Shown: positions 1 through 9,304, counted from the first letter of the stretch. The stretch: 64,000 bases of DNA from MED-G116 sp038147495 (GCA_038147495.1 JAYQTT010000013.1:1-64000); one strand, 5' to 3'. Notes: generated by a model from the letters alone, not told the origin. Numbers and translations: made by a program.

Positions 1-2
1 GC

Positions 3-1940
3 CAGACCTTGCGCGAGGGTGCGCTGGCGCCATGGTCGTCAAGCACATCACGCTATTATATCCAGACGCTGGAATCGTTGGCCAAGCAATTCAATTTTTC
101 CTTGGATATGCCGTTTGGTGATCTTGATGACGATACCAAATCGATCATTCTTAACGGGTCGGGCAATATGCCGGTGACCATGGAATTTGACGATGGCATG
201 CGTTCCTATCGCACGACCAAGCCTTTTGAGGGCATCATGCCCAATCTTGCGCGCCGCTATCGCGAAACAGATTCGTCATGGGTGCGCGATGAATTGGAAA
301 AGTTCCGGGCCAATCATCCATGTGACAGCTGTCAGGGAAAGCGCCTGAAACCAGAGGCGCTGGCGGTCCGGATTGATCAAAAAGACATCTCGGACATTGC
401 CCGTCTGTCAATTGGTGAGGCCCGTGACTGGTTCAATGATCTCAGCCAAAAGCTTCAGGGACAGGAATCTGAAATTGCGGCGCGAATCCTGAAGGAAATC
501 AACGAAAGGCTCGGGTTTCTGGTCAATGTTGGCCTGAATTATCTGTCCATGGCACGCAATTCTGGCACATTATCGGGCGGTGAATCGCAGCGCATCCGGC
601 TTGCCTCGCAAATCGGGTCCGGCCTTACCGGCGTTTTGTATGTTCTTGATGAGCCGTCAATTGGCCTGCATCAGCGTGACAATGACCGTTTGCTGGCAAC
701 GCTTGTCAGGCTGCGTGACCTTGGCAATACCGTTCTGGTGGTCGAACATGATGAGGATTCGATCAGGCTGGCGGACTATGTCGTGGATATGGGACCGGGT
801 GCTGGTGTGCATGGTGGCAAGGTTGTTGCTGCCGGAACGCCGGACCAGATTCTTGCGGCGCCGGAATCGCTGACAGGAAGATATCTCTCAGGCGATCTGG
901 AAATTCCGGTGCCGAAGACGCGGCGTCAGGCTAAGAAGGGACGCTATGTCCGGGTTCAGGGGGCAACAGGCAACAATCTGAATGATGTGACTGTTGATTT
1001 CCCACTTGGGGTGCTGACCTGCGTTACCGGTGTTTCGGGCGGTGGAAAATCGACATTGGTGCTGGAAACCTTATGGAAGGCGCTGGCCAAGCGTTTGCAT
1101 AAAGCCCGAGAAATGCCAGCGCCGCACAAAGCCATCCTTGGCGCCGAGTTGCTGGATAAGGTGGTTGATATTGATCAATCACCGATTGGCCGGACACCGC
1201 GGTCCAATCCGGCAACCTATACCGGCGCATTCACCCCGATCAGAGAATGGTTTGCCGGCCTGCCCGAGGCCAAGGCGCGTGGCTATGCGCCCGGGCGGTT
1301 TTCGTTCAACGTCAAGGGCGGGCGTTGTGAAGCCTGTCAGGGCGATGGTTTGATCAAGATCGAGATGCACTTTTTGCCGGACGTCTATGTCACCTGCGAT
1401 AGTTGCAAGGGCAAGCGTTATAACCGCGAAACGCTTGAAATCACCTTTAGAGGCAAGTCGATTGCCGATATTCTTGATATGACAGTCGAAGAAGGTGTCA
1501 GCTTTTTCAAGGCTGTCCCCCCCATCCGCGAGAAGCTGGAGACGATGTTCCGCGTGGGTCTCGGCTATGTGCGGATTGGCCAGCAAGCAACCACGCTTTC
1601 GGGCGGCGAGGCCCAGCGCGTAAAACTCTCAAAGGAATTGTCGCGCCGGGCAACGGGCCGCACGATCTATATCCTTGACGAACCGACAACAGGGCTGCAT
1701 TTCCACGATATTGCAAAGCTTTTGGAGGTGTTGCAGGAACTGGTGGATCAGGGCAACACCGTGATCGTTATTGAGCACAACATGGATGTGATCAAGACGG
1801 CTGACTGGGTGATTGATCTTGGTCCTGAAGGCGGTGATGGTGGCGGCAAGATCGTTGCCGAGGGCACGCCAGAAGCAGTGGCCGCAACCCCTGGTTCACA
1901 CACAGGTGAATATCTGGCCCGTATTTTTAATGAAAAGTGA
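3..1940 (+). CDS. uvrA: UvrA, excinuclease ABC subunit A (5' truncated by window edge)
   Basis: Damage-recognition ATPase of UvrABC nucleotide excision repair. The frame is open from base 3, so about the last 645 residues are present; bacterial UvrA is usually about 940, and the start lies upstream. Visible in order are a zinc-module half (CDSCQGK), the first ABC signature LSGGESQRIRLAS with Walker B DEPSIGLHQRD, the second-domain Walker A GVSGGGKST, a zinc finger built from CEACQGDG and CDSCKGK, and the second signature LSGGEAQRVKLS with DEPTTGLHFHD. Ten bases separate its stop from the likely trmFO start, suggesting co-transcription. Confidence 0.97.
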   Translation, partial: QTLREGALAPWSSSTSRYYIQTLESLAKQFNFSLDMPFGDLDDDTKSIILNGSGNMPVTMEFDDGMRSYRTTKPFEGIMPNLARRYRETDSSWVRDELEKFRANHPCDSCQGKRLKPEALAVRIDQKDISDIARLSIGEARDWFNDLSQKLQGQESEIAARILKEINERLGFLVNVGLNYLSMARNSGTLSGGESQRIRLASQIGSGLTGVLYVLDEPSIGLHQRDNDRLLATLVRLRDLGNTVLVVEHDEDSIRLADYVVDMGPGAGVHGGKVVAAGTPDQILAAPESLTGRYLSGDLEIPVPKTRRQAKKGRYVRVQGATGNNLNDVTVDFPLGVLTCVTGVSGGGKSTLVLETLWKALAKRLHKAREMPAPHKAILGAELLDKVVDIDQSPIGRTPRSNPATYTGAFTPIREWFAGLPEAKARGYAPGRFSFNVKGGRCEACQGDGLIKIEMHFLPDVYVTCDSCKGKRYNRETLEITFRGKSIADILDMTVEEGVSFFKAVPPIREKLETMFRVGLGYVRIGQQATTLSGGEAQRVKLSKELSRRATGRTIYILDEPTTGLHFHDIAKLLEVLQELVDQGNTVIVIEHNMDVIKTADWVIDLGPEGGDGGGKIVAEGTPEAVAATPGSHTGEYLARIFNEK

Positions 1941-1950
1941 TAAGGGCGTG

Positions 1951-3462
1951 ATGACAAAACCCAACGATAATCCTGTTCATGTCATTGGTGGTGGTCTTGC
2001 CGGAAGCGAGGCCGCCTTTCAAATTGCACGTCGCGGTGTGCCGGTTGTTTTGCATGAAATGCGTCCAGTGCGCATGACTGATGCGCATCACACCGAAAAT
2101 CTTGCCGAGCTTGTTTGTTCCAACTCATTCCGTTCTGACGATGCCACAAGCAATGCAGTGGGCGTGTTGCATGCCGAAATGCGAGAGATGAACTCTGTCA
2201 TCATGCAGGCCGCTGACAAGCATAAAGTGCCAGCTGGTGGTGCGCTTGCGGTAGATCGTGATGGTTTTGCCGAATATGTAGGTGCTTTGCTGGCCGACCA
2301 GCCGTTGATCTCTATCAGTCGTGAGGAAGTGACAGACATACCCGATGAATGGGACAGTGTTATTGTGGCAACGGGCCCCCTCACCTCGCCAGCGTTGGCA
2401 GAGCTGATCCGCAATCTTGGCGGTGAAGATGATCTTGCGTTTTTCGATGCGATCGCGCCGATTGTTCATTTTGACAGCATCGATATGGATATCGCGTGGT
2501 TTCAGTCACGCTACGACAAATCCACCGATGGCGGTGACGGCAAGGATTATATCAATTGCCCAATGAACCGTGAGCAATATGAGGCCTTTATCGACGCTCT
2601 GCTTGAGGGCGAAAAGATGTCATTCAAGGAATGGGAGGAAAACACCCCCTATTTTGATGGCTGTATGCCGATTGAGGTGATGGCGTCACGGGGCCGCGAA
2701 ACGCTGCGCTTTGGCCCGATGAAGCCGGTAGGTTTGACAAACGCCCATGATGGATCGCGTCCCTATGCGGTGATCCAGCTGCGTCAGGACAACGCGCTCG
2801 GCACGCTGTACAACATGGTTGGCTTTCAGACGAAATTGAAATATGCCGAGCAGGTTCGTATTTTTCAGTCAATTCCCGGGCTTGGTGAGGCGCAGTTTGC
2901 CCGCCTTGGTGGGCTGCATCGCAATACATTCATCAACTCGCCGCGCCTGCTTGATACAGAATTGCGGATGAAAGCTCGTCCCGGGCTCCGTTTTGCCGGC
3001 CAGATTACCGGTGTTGAGGGATATATTGAATCTGCTGCCATCGGGATGCTGGCGGGGATCATGGCGGCGTGTGAGCGGACCGGCGAGGCATGGCAAGCGC
3101 CGCCTGTAGACACTGCGCATGGCGCATTGCTGGCGCATATCACCGGCGGTGCCATGGCTGATAGTTTCCAGCCAATGAATGTCAATTTTGATTATTCCCG
3201 GAAATACTCCCGCCGGAGGGCAAGCGTAAATTACGTGGACGTGACCGCAAAATGGCTTATGCGTCACGCGCACTTGACTCATTCAAGGGCTGGGCGACTG
3301 GCCGGGTGGCTTGACCCCAAAACGCCAGCACAGCAAACGCCACGCCAGCAAGGGATCATCACGCTGGCCAGATTGCAACTGATAGCGCGCAAGGCATCCG
3401 GCAAGATAGAGCCAGCGATACTCACCTTTTCCGCCTTTCAATCGTTGCAACATTTGCATTGA
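1951..3462 (+). CDS. trmFO: TrmFO, folate-dependent tRNA m5U54 methyltransferase, frameshifted near C-terminus
   Basis: FAD- and methylene-tetrahydrofolate-dependent enzyme making 5-methyluridine at tRNA position 54. The start ATG at 1951 is followed by the dinucleotide-binding VIGGGLAGSEA and the catalytic-cysteine motif VCSNSFRSD. The family-typical tail after FQPMNVNF is not in this frame: from 3192 the -1 frame reads LFPEILPPEGKRKLRGRD and ends at the expected place (stop 3312-3314). One base therefore appears missing near 3190. As written, the frame runs on to 3462 (503 aa), antisense to the next gene. The ancestral stop overlaps the convergent NDUFAF6-like gene by about 30 bases. Confidence 0.9.
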   Translation: MTKPNDNPVHVIGGGLAGSEAAFQIARRGVPVVLHEMRPVRMTDAHHTENLAELVCSNSFRSDDATSNAVGVLHAEMREMNSVIMQAADKHKVPAGGALAVDRDGFAEYVGALLADQPLISISREEVTDIPDEWDSVIVATGPLTSPALAELIRNLGGEDDLAFFDAIAPIVHFDSIDMDIAWFQSRYDKSTDGGDGKDYINCPMNREQYEAFIDALLEGEKMSFKEWEENTPYFDGCMPIEVMASRGRETLRFGPMKPVGLTNAHDGSRPYAVIQLRQDNALGTLYNMVGFQTKLKYAEQVRIFQSIPGLGEAQFARLGGLHRNTFINSPRLLDTELRMKARPGLRFAGQITGVEGYIESAAIGMLAGIMAACERTGEAWQAPPVDTAHGALLAHITGGAMADSFQPMNVNFDYSRKYSRRRASVNYVDVTAKWLMRHAHLTHSRAGRLAGWLDPKTPAQQTPRQQGIITLARLQLIARKASGKIEPAILTFSAFQSLQHLH

Positions 3463-4023
3463 GGGTGGCGTCATCGATTGACTGCCTGACCTTATAGCGA
3501 TGAACGCATCTCCGATAACGCGCGCGATGTCATTGATGTCCGCATCGTCCTGACCATTCTTGTGACTGAGGCGTGCGGCTAGCTGCCAGCATGTGGCCCA
3601 GGATGAGCTTGCATCAAGATTGTCGTCTGTCAGCCGGTTTTGCCATGCCTCAACAAGTGTGATCAGGTCTGACCGCGTGAGACTTGTCGTTGTCATGTGC
3701 TGTTGCAATCTTTGCATAAGCGGCACATTGGACTCTTCGTCTGATGTCAAAGCATCAGACCACCATTGCAACCGGATAGCGGCAAGCATCATCTCGCTTG
3801 GAATGCGAATGGCGTTTTCCAATTCATGTGCGAGAGAGAATATATCGGCGATAACAGGGCGATTTTTGGCTGTTGTGAAAAGCAGGCAAAGCGCAATGTC
3901 ATGATCGGTCTGCCGCAGACTCTGCCAGCTGTCCTCAGGCGTGACGGGTGGCCGATTCAAACGGCAACCAGCACGGCGGCTGCCTGACGCCCTTCTGTCA
4001 TCAGCACGTTCCATGTCCTGCAT
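3283..4023 (-). CDS. Squalene/phytoene synthase-fold protein, NDUFAF6-like (putative complex I assembly factor)
   Basis: Protein of up to 246 aa with the all-helical squalene/phytoene synthase fold. The aspartate-rich DxxxD motifs that bind prenyl diphosphates in true synthases are not seen; the first helix reads LAHELENAIR instead. It therefore resembles the non-enzymatic NDUFAF6 branch. Its upstream neighbour is an NDUFAF3/Mth938-like gene, which supports a role in NADH dehydrogenase assembly (inference). The ATG at 4023 overlaps that neighbour by 67 bases. A TTG at 3960 overlapping its TGA stop (TTGA) is an attractive alternative start giving about 225 aa. Confidence 0.75.
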   Translation of the reverse strand: MQDMERADDRRASGSRRAGCRLNRPPVTPEDSWQSLRQTDHDIALCLLFTTAKNRPVIADIFSLAHELENAIRIPSEMMLAAIRLQWWSDALTSDEESNVPLMQRLQQHMTTTSLTRSDLITLVEAWQNRLTDDNLDASSSWATCWQLAARLSHKNGQDDADINDIARVIGDAFIAIRSGSQSMTPPSMQMLQRLKGGKGEYRWLYLAGCLARYQLQSGQRDDPLLAWRLLCWRFGVKPPGQSPSP

Positions 4024-4331
4024 GCCGCTGGCGTTGACATCAGTTCAAGACTGATCCCCCTGTCCTTCAATTCTGCGGCCAATTGGCTGAGCTGTGATTG
4101 CGGCGCTTCGCCAGCACCAAGCAACAACAAGCCCGGAGGCGTGTCTCCCAGAACGGTTTCAAGATCCGCGAAACAGAGGGTTTCCAGATTCGGGACTGTC
4201 CATTCAATTGTGGTGCGAGGGAACAGCACGAGATCCCCTTTGTAACGCTGGTTGGTCACCCGAAATCCGCCATCGCCATAGCCATGGATCAGCTGTAATT
4301 CACCGTCGCCACTGAAGGTTTTGATATCCAC
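3957..4331 (-). CDS. Mth938-like (DUF498/NDUFAF3 family) protein
   Basis: Small 124-aa single-domain protein of the Mth938/NDUFAF3 family. Recognisable features are the N-terminal IHGYGDGGFRV strand and the central GDTPPGLLLLGAG turn near residues 62-74. In mitochondria NDUFAF3 assists complex I assembly; the bacterial role is less clear. In alphaproteobacteria the gene is commonly found just downstream of secD-secF, as here (35 bases after secF on the same strand). It overlaps the following NDUFAF6-like gene, so the two are probably translationally coupled. Confidence 0.82.
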   Translation of the reverse strand: MDIKTFSGDGELQLIHGYGDGGFRVTNQRYKGDLVLFPRTTIEWTVPNLETLCFADLETVLGDTPPGLLLLGAGEAPQSQLSQLAAELKDRGISLELMSTPAACRTWNVLMTEGRQAAAVLVAV

Positions 4332-4366
4332 TATGCTGAACTCCGGCGTTGCTGTGCTGAATGTGC

Positions 4367-5305
4367 CTAGTTCTCATGCTCAAGATCAGAATCGGCCTCG
4401 TCACCCTCTTCATCTGATCGCTTGAGATCAAAACGGGCAAGCATGCCGACAGCGACAAAAACAGATGAATAGGTTCCGATAAGGACACCCCATATCATCG
4501 CAAGGGCAAAGTCACGAAGGACCGCGCCACCAAAGATCACAATGGCCACAAGTGCCAGCATCGTGGTTACAGAGGTCATCACTGTCCGAGACAAGGTCTC
4601 ATTCAGCGATTTATTCAAAATATCCCGCTGTTCATAGGATTTGTAGCGCCGCAGATTTTCCCGAACCCGGTCAAAGACGACAACGGTATCATTGATCGAA
4701 TATCCGGCGATGGTCAGGATCGCAGCAACCGTGGCAAGGTTGAATTCAAACGCTGTCAGCGCAAAAAGGCCGATGGTTGAAATGACGTCATGGCCAAGCG
4801 CGATGATCGCGGCAATCGAGAATTGCCACTCAAACCGGAACCAGATGTAAATCAGGATGGCCAGAAGCGCACAACCGACAGCCAGCATCCCTTTTTCAGC
4901 CAGTTCCGCGCCCACTGTTGGCCCGACAAATTCCGTGCGTCTTACGTCATAATCACTGCCAAGGGTTTTTGTAATTGCCTCAATCGCGGCAATCTGCGCT
5001 TTTTCATCGCCTTCTTGCCGCTGAACGCGGATCAAGACATCCGTCTCGACACCAAACCCCTGAAGGCTGATATCGCCAAGGTCGAGTTTTTCAAGGTCTG
5101 ATCTCAGGTCAGAAATTGCCGCAGGGCCACTCATGTTGCGGGCTTCAATCAGGATGCCGCCTTTGAAATCGATTCCAAGATTGAGGCCTGAAATCAGGAA
5201 AATACCGATCGATGCCAGAACAAGGAGTGACGACATACCAAGGGCTGGCAATCGCAATCGCATGAAGTCAATTTTGGTGTCGCTTGGAACAAGTTTCAGC
5301 CGCAT
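4367..5305 (-). CDS. secF: SecF, protein translocase subunit
   Basis: Inner-membrane subunit of the SecDF complex that uses proton motive force to help complete preprotein translocation. The 312-aa length is normal for a separate SecF. Visible are the first membrane helix (about residues 24-44), the family signature GIDFKGGILIEA after it, and the membrane motif NDTVVVFDRVREN in the C-terminal half. The C-terminus is acidic. It lies 10 bases after secD on the same strand, and the block yajC-secD-secF is a classic operon. Confidence 0.96.
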   Translation of the reverse strand: MRLKLVPSDTKIDFMRLRLPALGMSSLLVLASIGIFLISGLNLGIDFKGGILIEARNMSGPAAISDLRSDLEKLDLGDISLQGFGVETDVLIRVQRQEGDEKAQIAAIEAITKTLGSDYDVRRTEFVGPTVGAELAEKGMLAVGCALLAILIYIWFRFEWQFSIAAIIALGHDVISTIGLFALTAFEFNLATVAAILTIAGYSINDTVVVFDRVRENLRRYKSYEQRDILNKSLNETLSRTVMTSVTTMLALVAIVIFGGAVLRDFALAMIWGVLIGTYSSVFVAVGMLARFDLKRSDEEGDEADSDLEHEN

Positions 5306-5315
5306 GTCCTAATCC

Positions 5316-6875
5316 TTACAACTCAAGTTTTCTGGGGCGTTTGCGCTCCAGCCAGATAACGATGAGCATTCTTGTGACCATCACCGCGGTAAACAGCGAA
5401 GTCAAAATTCCGATTGCCAATGTAACGGCAAACCCCTTGATAGGCCCTGAGCCGAACAGATAGAGGAACGCCGCGGCAAACAATGTTGTCAGATTACTGT
5501 CGATAATCGTTGAAAGGGCCCGTTGATATCCGCCATCAATGGCGGCCATCACTGATCGCCCGCGATTTAGTTCTTCGCGGATCCTCTCAAACACCAGAAC
5601 GTTGGCGTCAACGGCCATGCCCATTGTCAGCACAATACCGGCGATGCCCGGCAGGGTCAGCGTCGCCTGAAGTACGGATAATGCCGCGAGGATCAATATG
5701 ACATTGACCAGCAGGGCGATGTCAGCCAGCGCGCCAAAAAAGCCATAGCTCAACAGCATATAGACAATGACCAGAGCAAGTCCGACCACCGCGGCCACTT
5801 CGCCTGCGATGATCGAGTCGGCACCAAGTCCCGGCCCGATGGAGCGTTCCTCGAGCACGATCAGAGGTGCAGGCAACGCACCGGCGCGCAAAATAAGGGC
5901 CAATTCATTGGTTTCAGCCACGGTGAAAGAACCGGTGATCTGTCCACTTCCGAAGATTTGAGACTGGATTGTCGGTGCCGAAACAACCTTGCCATCAAGA
6001 ATAATGGCAAACGGACGGCCAATGTTGGCGCCCGTTACCCGACCAAAGCGTTTTGCACCGGCTGCGTCCAGTGTAAAGCTTACCGATGGGCGGTTGTTCT
6101 GGTCAAAACTCGCGGATGCAGAATCCAGCATTTCGCCGCTGACGATCACCCGCTTTTCGATCACGTAGCTGACACCGTCTTCATTGTCGCTTTCCATCAG
6201 AACGCTGCCCGGCGGCACCCTGCCGCGTGAGATCGCTTCCTGTGGGGTGATTGTTGTGTCAACAAGTTGGAATGTCAGCTTTGCCGTTCGCCCAAGCAAA
6301 CGCTTGATGAATTCCGGATCATCTACCCCCGGCAACTGGACGAGAACACGATCAGCCCCTTGGCGCTGGATGATCGGCTCTTTGGTTCCGTCAGGGTCAA
6401 TCCGCCGCCGGATGATCTCGATGGATTGATCAACCGTCTGACTGCGGAATTCGATAAAGCCTGTTTCGCTGTATTGCAGCGTGTAGGTCAGATTGTCTTT
6501 CGTGACATTGAGGCCTTCATAAAGATTTTCAAGAATTTCCTTTGCGGCATCACTATCATCGCTTTTGCGAAGTTTGACTGTCACGCTGTCATCGCCGACC
6601 TTGAGGCCGGTAAAGCGGATCTTTTCAACGCGAAATTCCTGGCGAATGGTCTCGGCGATGCTCGTCAACCTCTCAGCCTTGACCGCCTCCATATCCACAA
6701 GCAAAAGCAAATGCGATCCACCGCGAAGGTCAAGACCAAGGCTGATCTGTTCCCCCGGCAAAAATGAGCGGACGCCGCCCTCACCCTTTGGCAAAAAGTT
6801 GGGCAACGCATAAACAAGCCCAAGGGCGATGATGATCGCGACCAGAACCTTTTTCCAGCTTTCAAATTGCAGCAT
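5316..6875 (-). CDS. secD: SecD, protein translocase subunit
   Basis: Large subunit of SecDF (519 aa, normal length). Visible are an N-terminal membrane helix (about residues 10-27), the LGLDLRGGSHLLLLVD motif, a large periplasmic P1 region, and a C-terminal five-helix membrane domain with VDANVLVFERIREELNRG, which carries the conserved proton-path aspartate region. It sits between yajC and secF in the standard order. Confidence 0.97.
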   Translation of the reverse strand: MLQFESWKKVLVAIIIALGLVYALPNFLPKGEGGVRSFLPGEQISLGLDLRGGSHLLLLVDMEAVKAERLTSIAETIRQEFRVEKIRFTGLKVGDDSVTVKLRKSDDSDAAKEILENLYEGLNVTKDNLTYTLQYSETGFIEFRSQTVDQSIEIIRRRIDPDGTKEPIIQRQGADRVLVQLPGVDDPEFIKRLLGRTAKLTFQLVDTTITPQEAISRGRVPPGSVLMESDNEDGVSYVIEKRVIVSGEMLDSASASFDQNNRPSVSFTLDAAGAKRFGRVTGANIGRPFAIILDGKVVSAPTIQSQIFGSGQITGSFTVAETNELALILRAGALPAPLIVLEERSIGPGLGADSIIAGEVAAVVGLALVIVYMLLSYGFFGALADIALLVNVILILAALSVLQATLTLPGIAGIVLTMGMAVDANVLVFERIREELNRGRSVMAAIDGGYQRALSTIIDSNLTTLFAAAFLYLFGSGPIKGFAVTLAIGILTSLFTAVMVTRMLIVIWLERKRPRKLEL

Positions 6876-6973
6876 GGCTTAGTGTCTTTCCATCGGTGAT
6901 GGCTCTATTTGATTTGGCAGGCGCCTTTTATCTTCAGACAAGTGATGCCAGCCCATGACGGAACCGGCATCTG

Positions 6974-7306
6974 TCACGACAGACCTATTTTTTTTGGTTC
7001 TGTTTTTCCTTTGATGTCAGCCACCATTGAACGGACAATCTGGACTTTGACATCTTTGGCAATTTCGACATCGACTGTGTCACTGTCATCGGTGACTTTT
7101 ACCACTGTGCCGACAAGGCCGCCTGATGTGATGATCTTGTCACCACGGCGCATCGCCGCCAGCATCTCTTTATGTTGTTTGGCCCGCTTTTGTTGGGGGC
7201 GGATCAACAGGAAGTAAAAGATGACCATCACAAAAATGATGGGAAGAAGACCAAACCCGCCTTCGGCGAGACCGCCAGACTGTGCAAAAGCTGGGGATAT
7301 AAACAT
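6974..7306 (-). CDS. yajC: YajC, Sec translocase accessory subunit
   Basis: Small single-span inner-membrane protein that associates with SecDF. After MFISPAFAQ comes one membrane helix (LLPIIFVMVIFYFLLI) followed by the highly conserved RPQQKRAKQHKEM and a KOW-like beta domain with GDKIITSGGLVG. I chose the internal ATG at 7306 because alphaproteobacterial YajC proteins usually begin MFIS or MLIS and a GGAG lies about nine bases upstream; an in-frame ATG at 7321 would add five residues. It is the first gene of the yajC-secD-secF run. Confidence 0.93.
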   Translation of the reverse strand: MFISPAFAQSGGLAEGGFGLLPIIFVMVIFYFLLIRPQQKRAKQHKEMLAAMRRGDKIITSGGLVGTVVKVTDDSDTVDVEIAKDVKVQIVRSMVADIKGKTEPKKIGLS

Positions 7307-7454
7307 CGTTGGAGACTCCATGCTCTCGAAATTTTGACTGCAGAGAACATAGACGCCCTTGCCGGATGGGGCAATGACCCATGGTCCAAGAAAAACAAAA
7401 TTTCATACGATTATGGGCAATAATCCATATTGTTCCCTATCACTGGGCTTGTTA

Positions 7455-8333
7455 ATGTCCGGCATGACAAAAAGTTCAATCGATCAAGCCATTCTTGCCC
7501 AACTGACCCGTATTGCTGATGCGATGGAGCGCACCAACCCGCCGATGCCGGTTGCGGATGCGTTACCCATGGCGGAGGCCTATATCTGGGAGGCAAAATC
7601 CCGCCAGATGAAGCCGGTGAACAAGATCAACCGCCTTGATATAGGGCTGTTACGGGGTATTGAGCCCCAGCGCGACACATTGCTTGCCAATAGCCTGTCT
7701 TTTGCAAAGGGCCTGAGTGCCAACAACGCGCTTTTGTGGGGTGCCAGAGGCACTGGAAAATCATCACTGGTCAAGTCTGTTCATGGCAAATTGGCCGCTG
7801 ATGGCTTTGATTGTGCGCTTGTCGAAATCCACCGTGAGGATATTGAGGATTTGCCAACATTGATGGCATTTCTGGCAGGAATTGAGAGACGGTTTATCAT
7901 TTTCTCCGATGATCTGGCTTTTGAGCATGGTGAGAGTACCTACAAATCTTTGAAGGCAGCGCTGGACGGTGGGGTTGAGGGCCGACCCAAGAATGTGATC
8001 TTCTATGCAACGTCAAATCGTCGTCATCTGATGCCACGGCATATGATCGAAAACGAACGCTCAACAGCAATTAACCCCTCGGAAGGTGTTGAGGAATCTG
8101 TGTCGCTGTCTGACAGATTTGGCTTGTGGATTGGATTTCACTCGATCAGCCAAGATGTCTTTTTCGAAATGGTCGATGCTTATGTGGCGCATTATGGCAT
8201 CGACACAAAAGGCCGTGATGTTCACGCCGAAGCGTTGGCATGGTCGATGGAACGCGGTGCGCGCTCAGGCCGTGTGGCGTGGCAATTCATCCTTGATCTG
8301 GCGGCGCAATCCGGCACCAGCCTGAAGAATTAG
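7455..8333 (+). CDS. DUF815-family AAA+ ATPase
   Basis: A 292-aa P-loop ATPase of the DUF815 family. Walker A is GARGTGKSS near residue 97; FIIFSDDLAF supplies the Walker B aspartates; the segment FYATSNRRHLMPR is characteristic of the family. The cellular role is not established. It is transcribed divergently from yajC and converges on the LysM/M23 gene. Two ATGs (7455 and 7464) are plausible starts; the earlier in-frame region has no family resemblance. A position beside the SecDF genes is common in alphaproteobacteria. Confidence 0.85.
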   Translation: MSGMTKSSIDQAILAQLTRIADAMERTNPPMPVADALPMAEAYIWEAKSRQMKPVNKINRLDIGLLRGIEPQRDTLLANSLSFAKGLSANNALLWGARGTGKSSLVKSVHGKLAADGFDCALVEIHREDIEDLPTLMAFLAGIERRFIIFSDDLAFEHGESTYKSLKAALDGGVEGRPKNVIFYATSNRRHLMPRHMIENERSTAINPSEGVEESVSLSDRFGLWIGFHSISQDVFFEMVDAYVAHYGIDTKGRDVHAEALAWSMERGARSGRVAWQFILDLAAQSGTSLKN

Positions 8334-8341
8334 CAGAACAA

Positions 8342-9301
8342 TCAGCTGATAAGCGTGCGAGGATCGATGGGGCGTCGCGCCTTCCGGATCTCGAAATGTA
8401 ATTGTGGCCTGTCCACTTTTCCGGTCTGACCGACAGTCCCGATTTTCTGACCCATGCCAACATTATCGCCTTCGGCGACCAAAACCTCATCCAGATGGGC
8501 GTAGGCCGTGATCACACCGTCTTTATGTTTTACTAAGACTAATGTTCCAAAGGATTTGATTTCTTTACCAATAAAGGCAACAGTTCCTTCGGCGGAAGCG
8601 ACAACTTCGGCCCCGGCAGGCGCGCCTATGTTGATGCCGTCATTATGAATGCCGCGGGCTGCTGGTCCGAATTCAGCGAGGACCTCGCCTTCCACTGGCC
8701 ACATAAATGCACCGCCAGCCTGTGGCGCGACAAAACGTTTACGTTTTGGTGCCTGTGCAACCTCGGTGCTGCCAGCGGGTGCGGCAAGCGTCGAAGCTGC
8801 CATATCGGATGCTGCGGCATCACCGGAAATCACAAAATACGGCTCAGCCGGCAGGATCAAGAGCTGGCCGATTACCAGCGAGAGCGGCAGTTCCAAGCCA
8901 TTTGCCACGGCAATCTGTTCTTCGCTGACACCGTATCTCTGTGCAATGGATTCGGTGCTGTCACCGGGAAATACAATATGGAACCGCTGTGGACGTAATT
9001 TTAGCCGCTGACCAGCTGTCACGATGTAAGGCGGACCAATCTCATTATCTTCGACAATCGCCCGCGGATTGACCTGATAGCGCGCGGCGATTGTATAAAG
9101 CGTCTCGCCTTCTCCCACCGTAATCATTCCATCCGGCGGAATGGCAAGAATGGGCTCACGCTGTGGAGCGGTCACGACAGAGACCGATTTTTTGACCGGT
9201 TCTGCTTGTTTTTTTGGCAAAGAACAGCCAACCAATGACAAAAGACAGATGCCGACCCCAATCAGGGTTATCGGTTTTACACGACTAGACTGTACCGACA
9301 T
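8342..9301 (-). CDS. LysM/M23-domain lipoprotein, NlpD-like (probable amidase activator)
   Basis: A 319-aa outer-envelope lipoprotein. The signal peptide ends in the lipobox LVGC (Cys about 26). Two LysM peptidoglycan-binding repeats follow (about residues 58-102 and 105-152), then an M23/LytM domain (about 200-315). The first zinc-ligand motif, normally HxGxD, reads NDGIN, so both the His and the Asp are replaced, while the later AHLDE and LHFEIRK segments remain. This matches degenerate LytM factors such as NlpD that activate amidases instead of cutting peptidoglycan (inference). It sits downstream of surE-pcm, the usual alphaproteobacterial place. Confidence 0.88.
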   Translation of the reverse strand: MSVQSSRVKPITLIGVGICLLSLVGCSLPKKQAEPVKKSVSVVTAPQREPILAIPPDGMITVGEGETLYTIAARYQVNPRAIVEDNEIGPPYIVTAGQRLKLRPQRFHIVFPGDSTESIAQRYGVSEEQIAVANGLELPLSLVIGQLLILPAEPYFVISGDAAASDMAASTLAAPAGSTEVAQAPKRKRFVAPQAGGAFMWPVEGEVLAEFGPAARGIHNDGINIGAPAGAEVVASAEGTVAFIGKEIKSFGTLVLVKHKDGVITAYAHLDEVLVAEGDNVGMGQKIGTVGQTGKVDRPQLHFEIRKARRPIDPRTLIS

Positions 9302-9304
9302 AAA

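Noticed and set aside
3283..4023. Phytoene or squalene synthase implying carotenoid or hopanoid synthesis
   Set aside because: Aspartate-rich catalytic motifs are not seen and no other carotenoid or hopanoid gene is nearby; an NDUFAF6-like role fits better.
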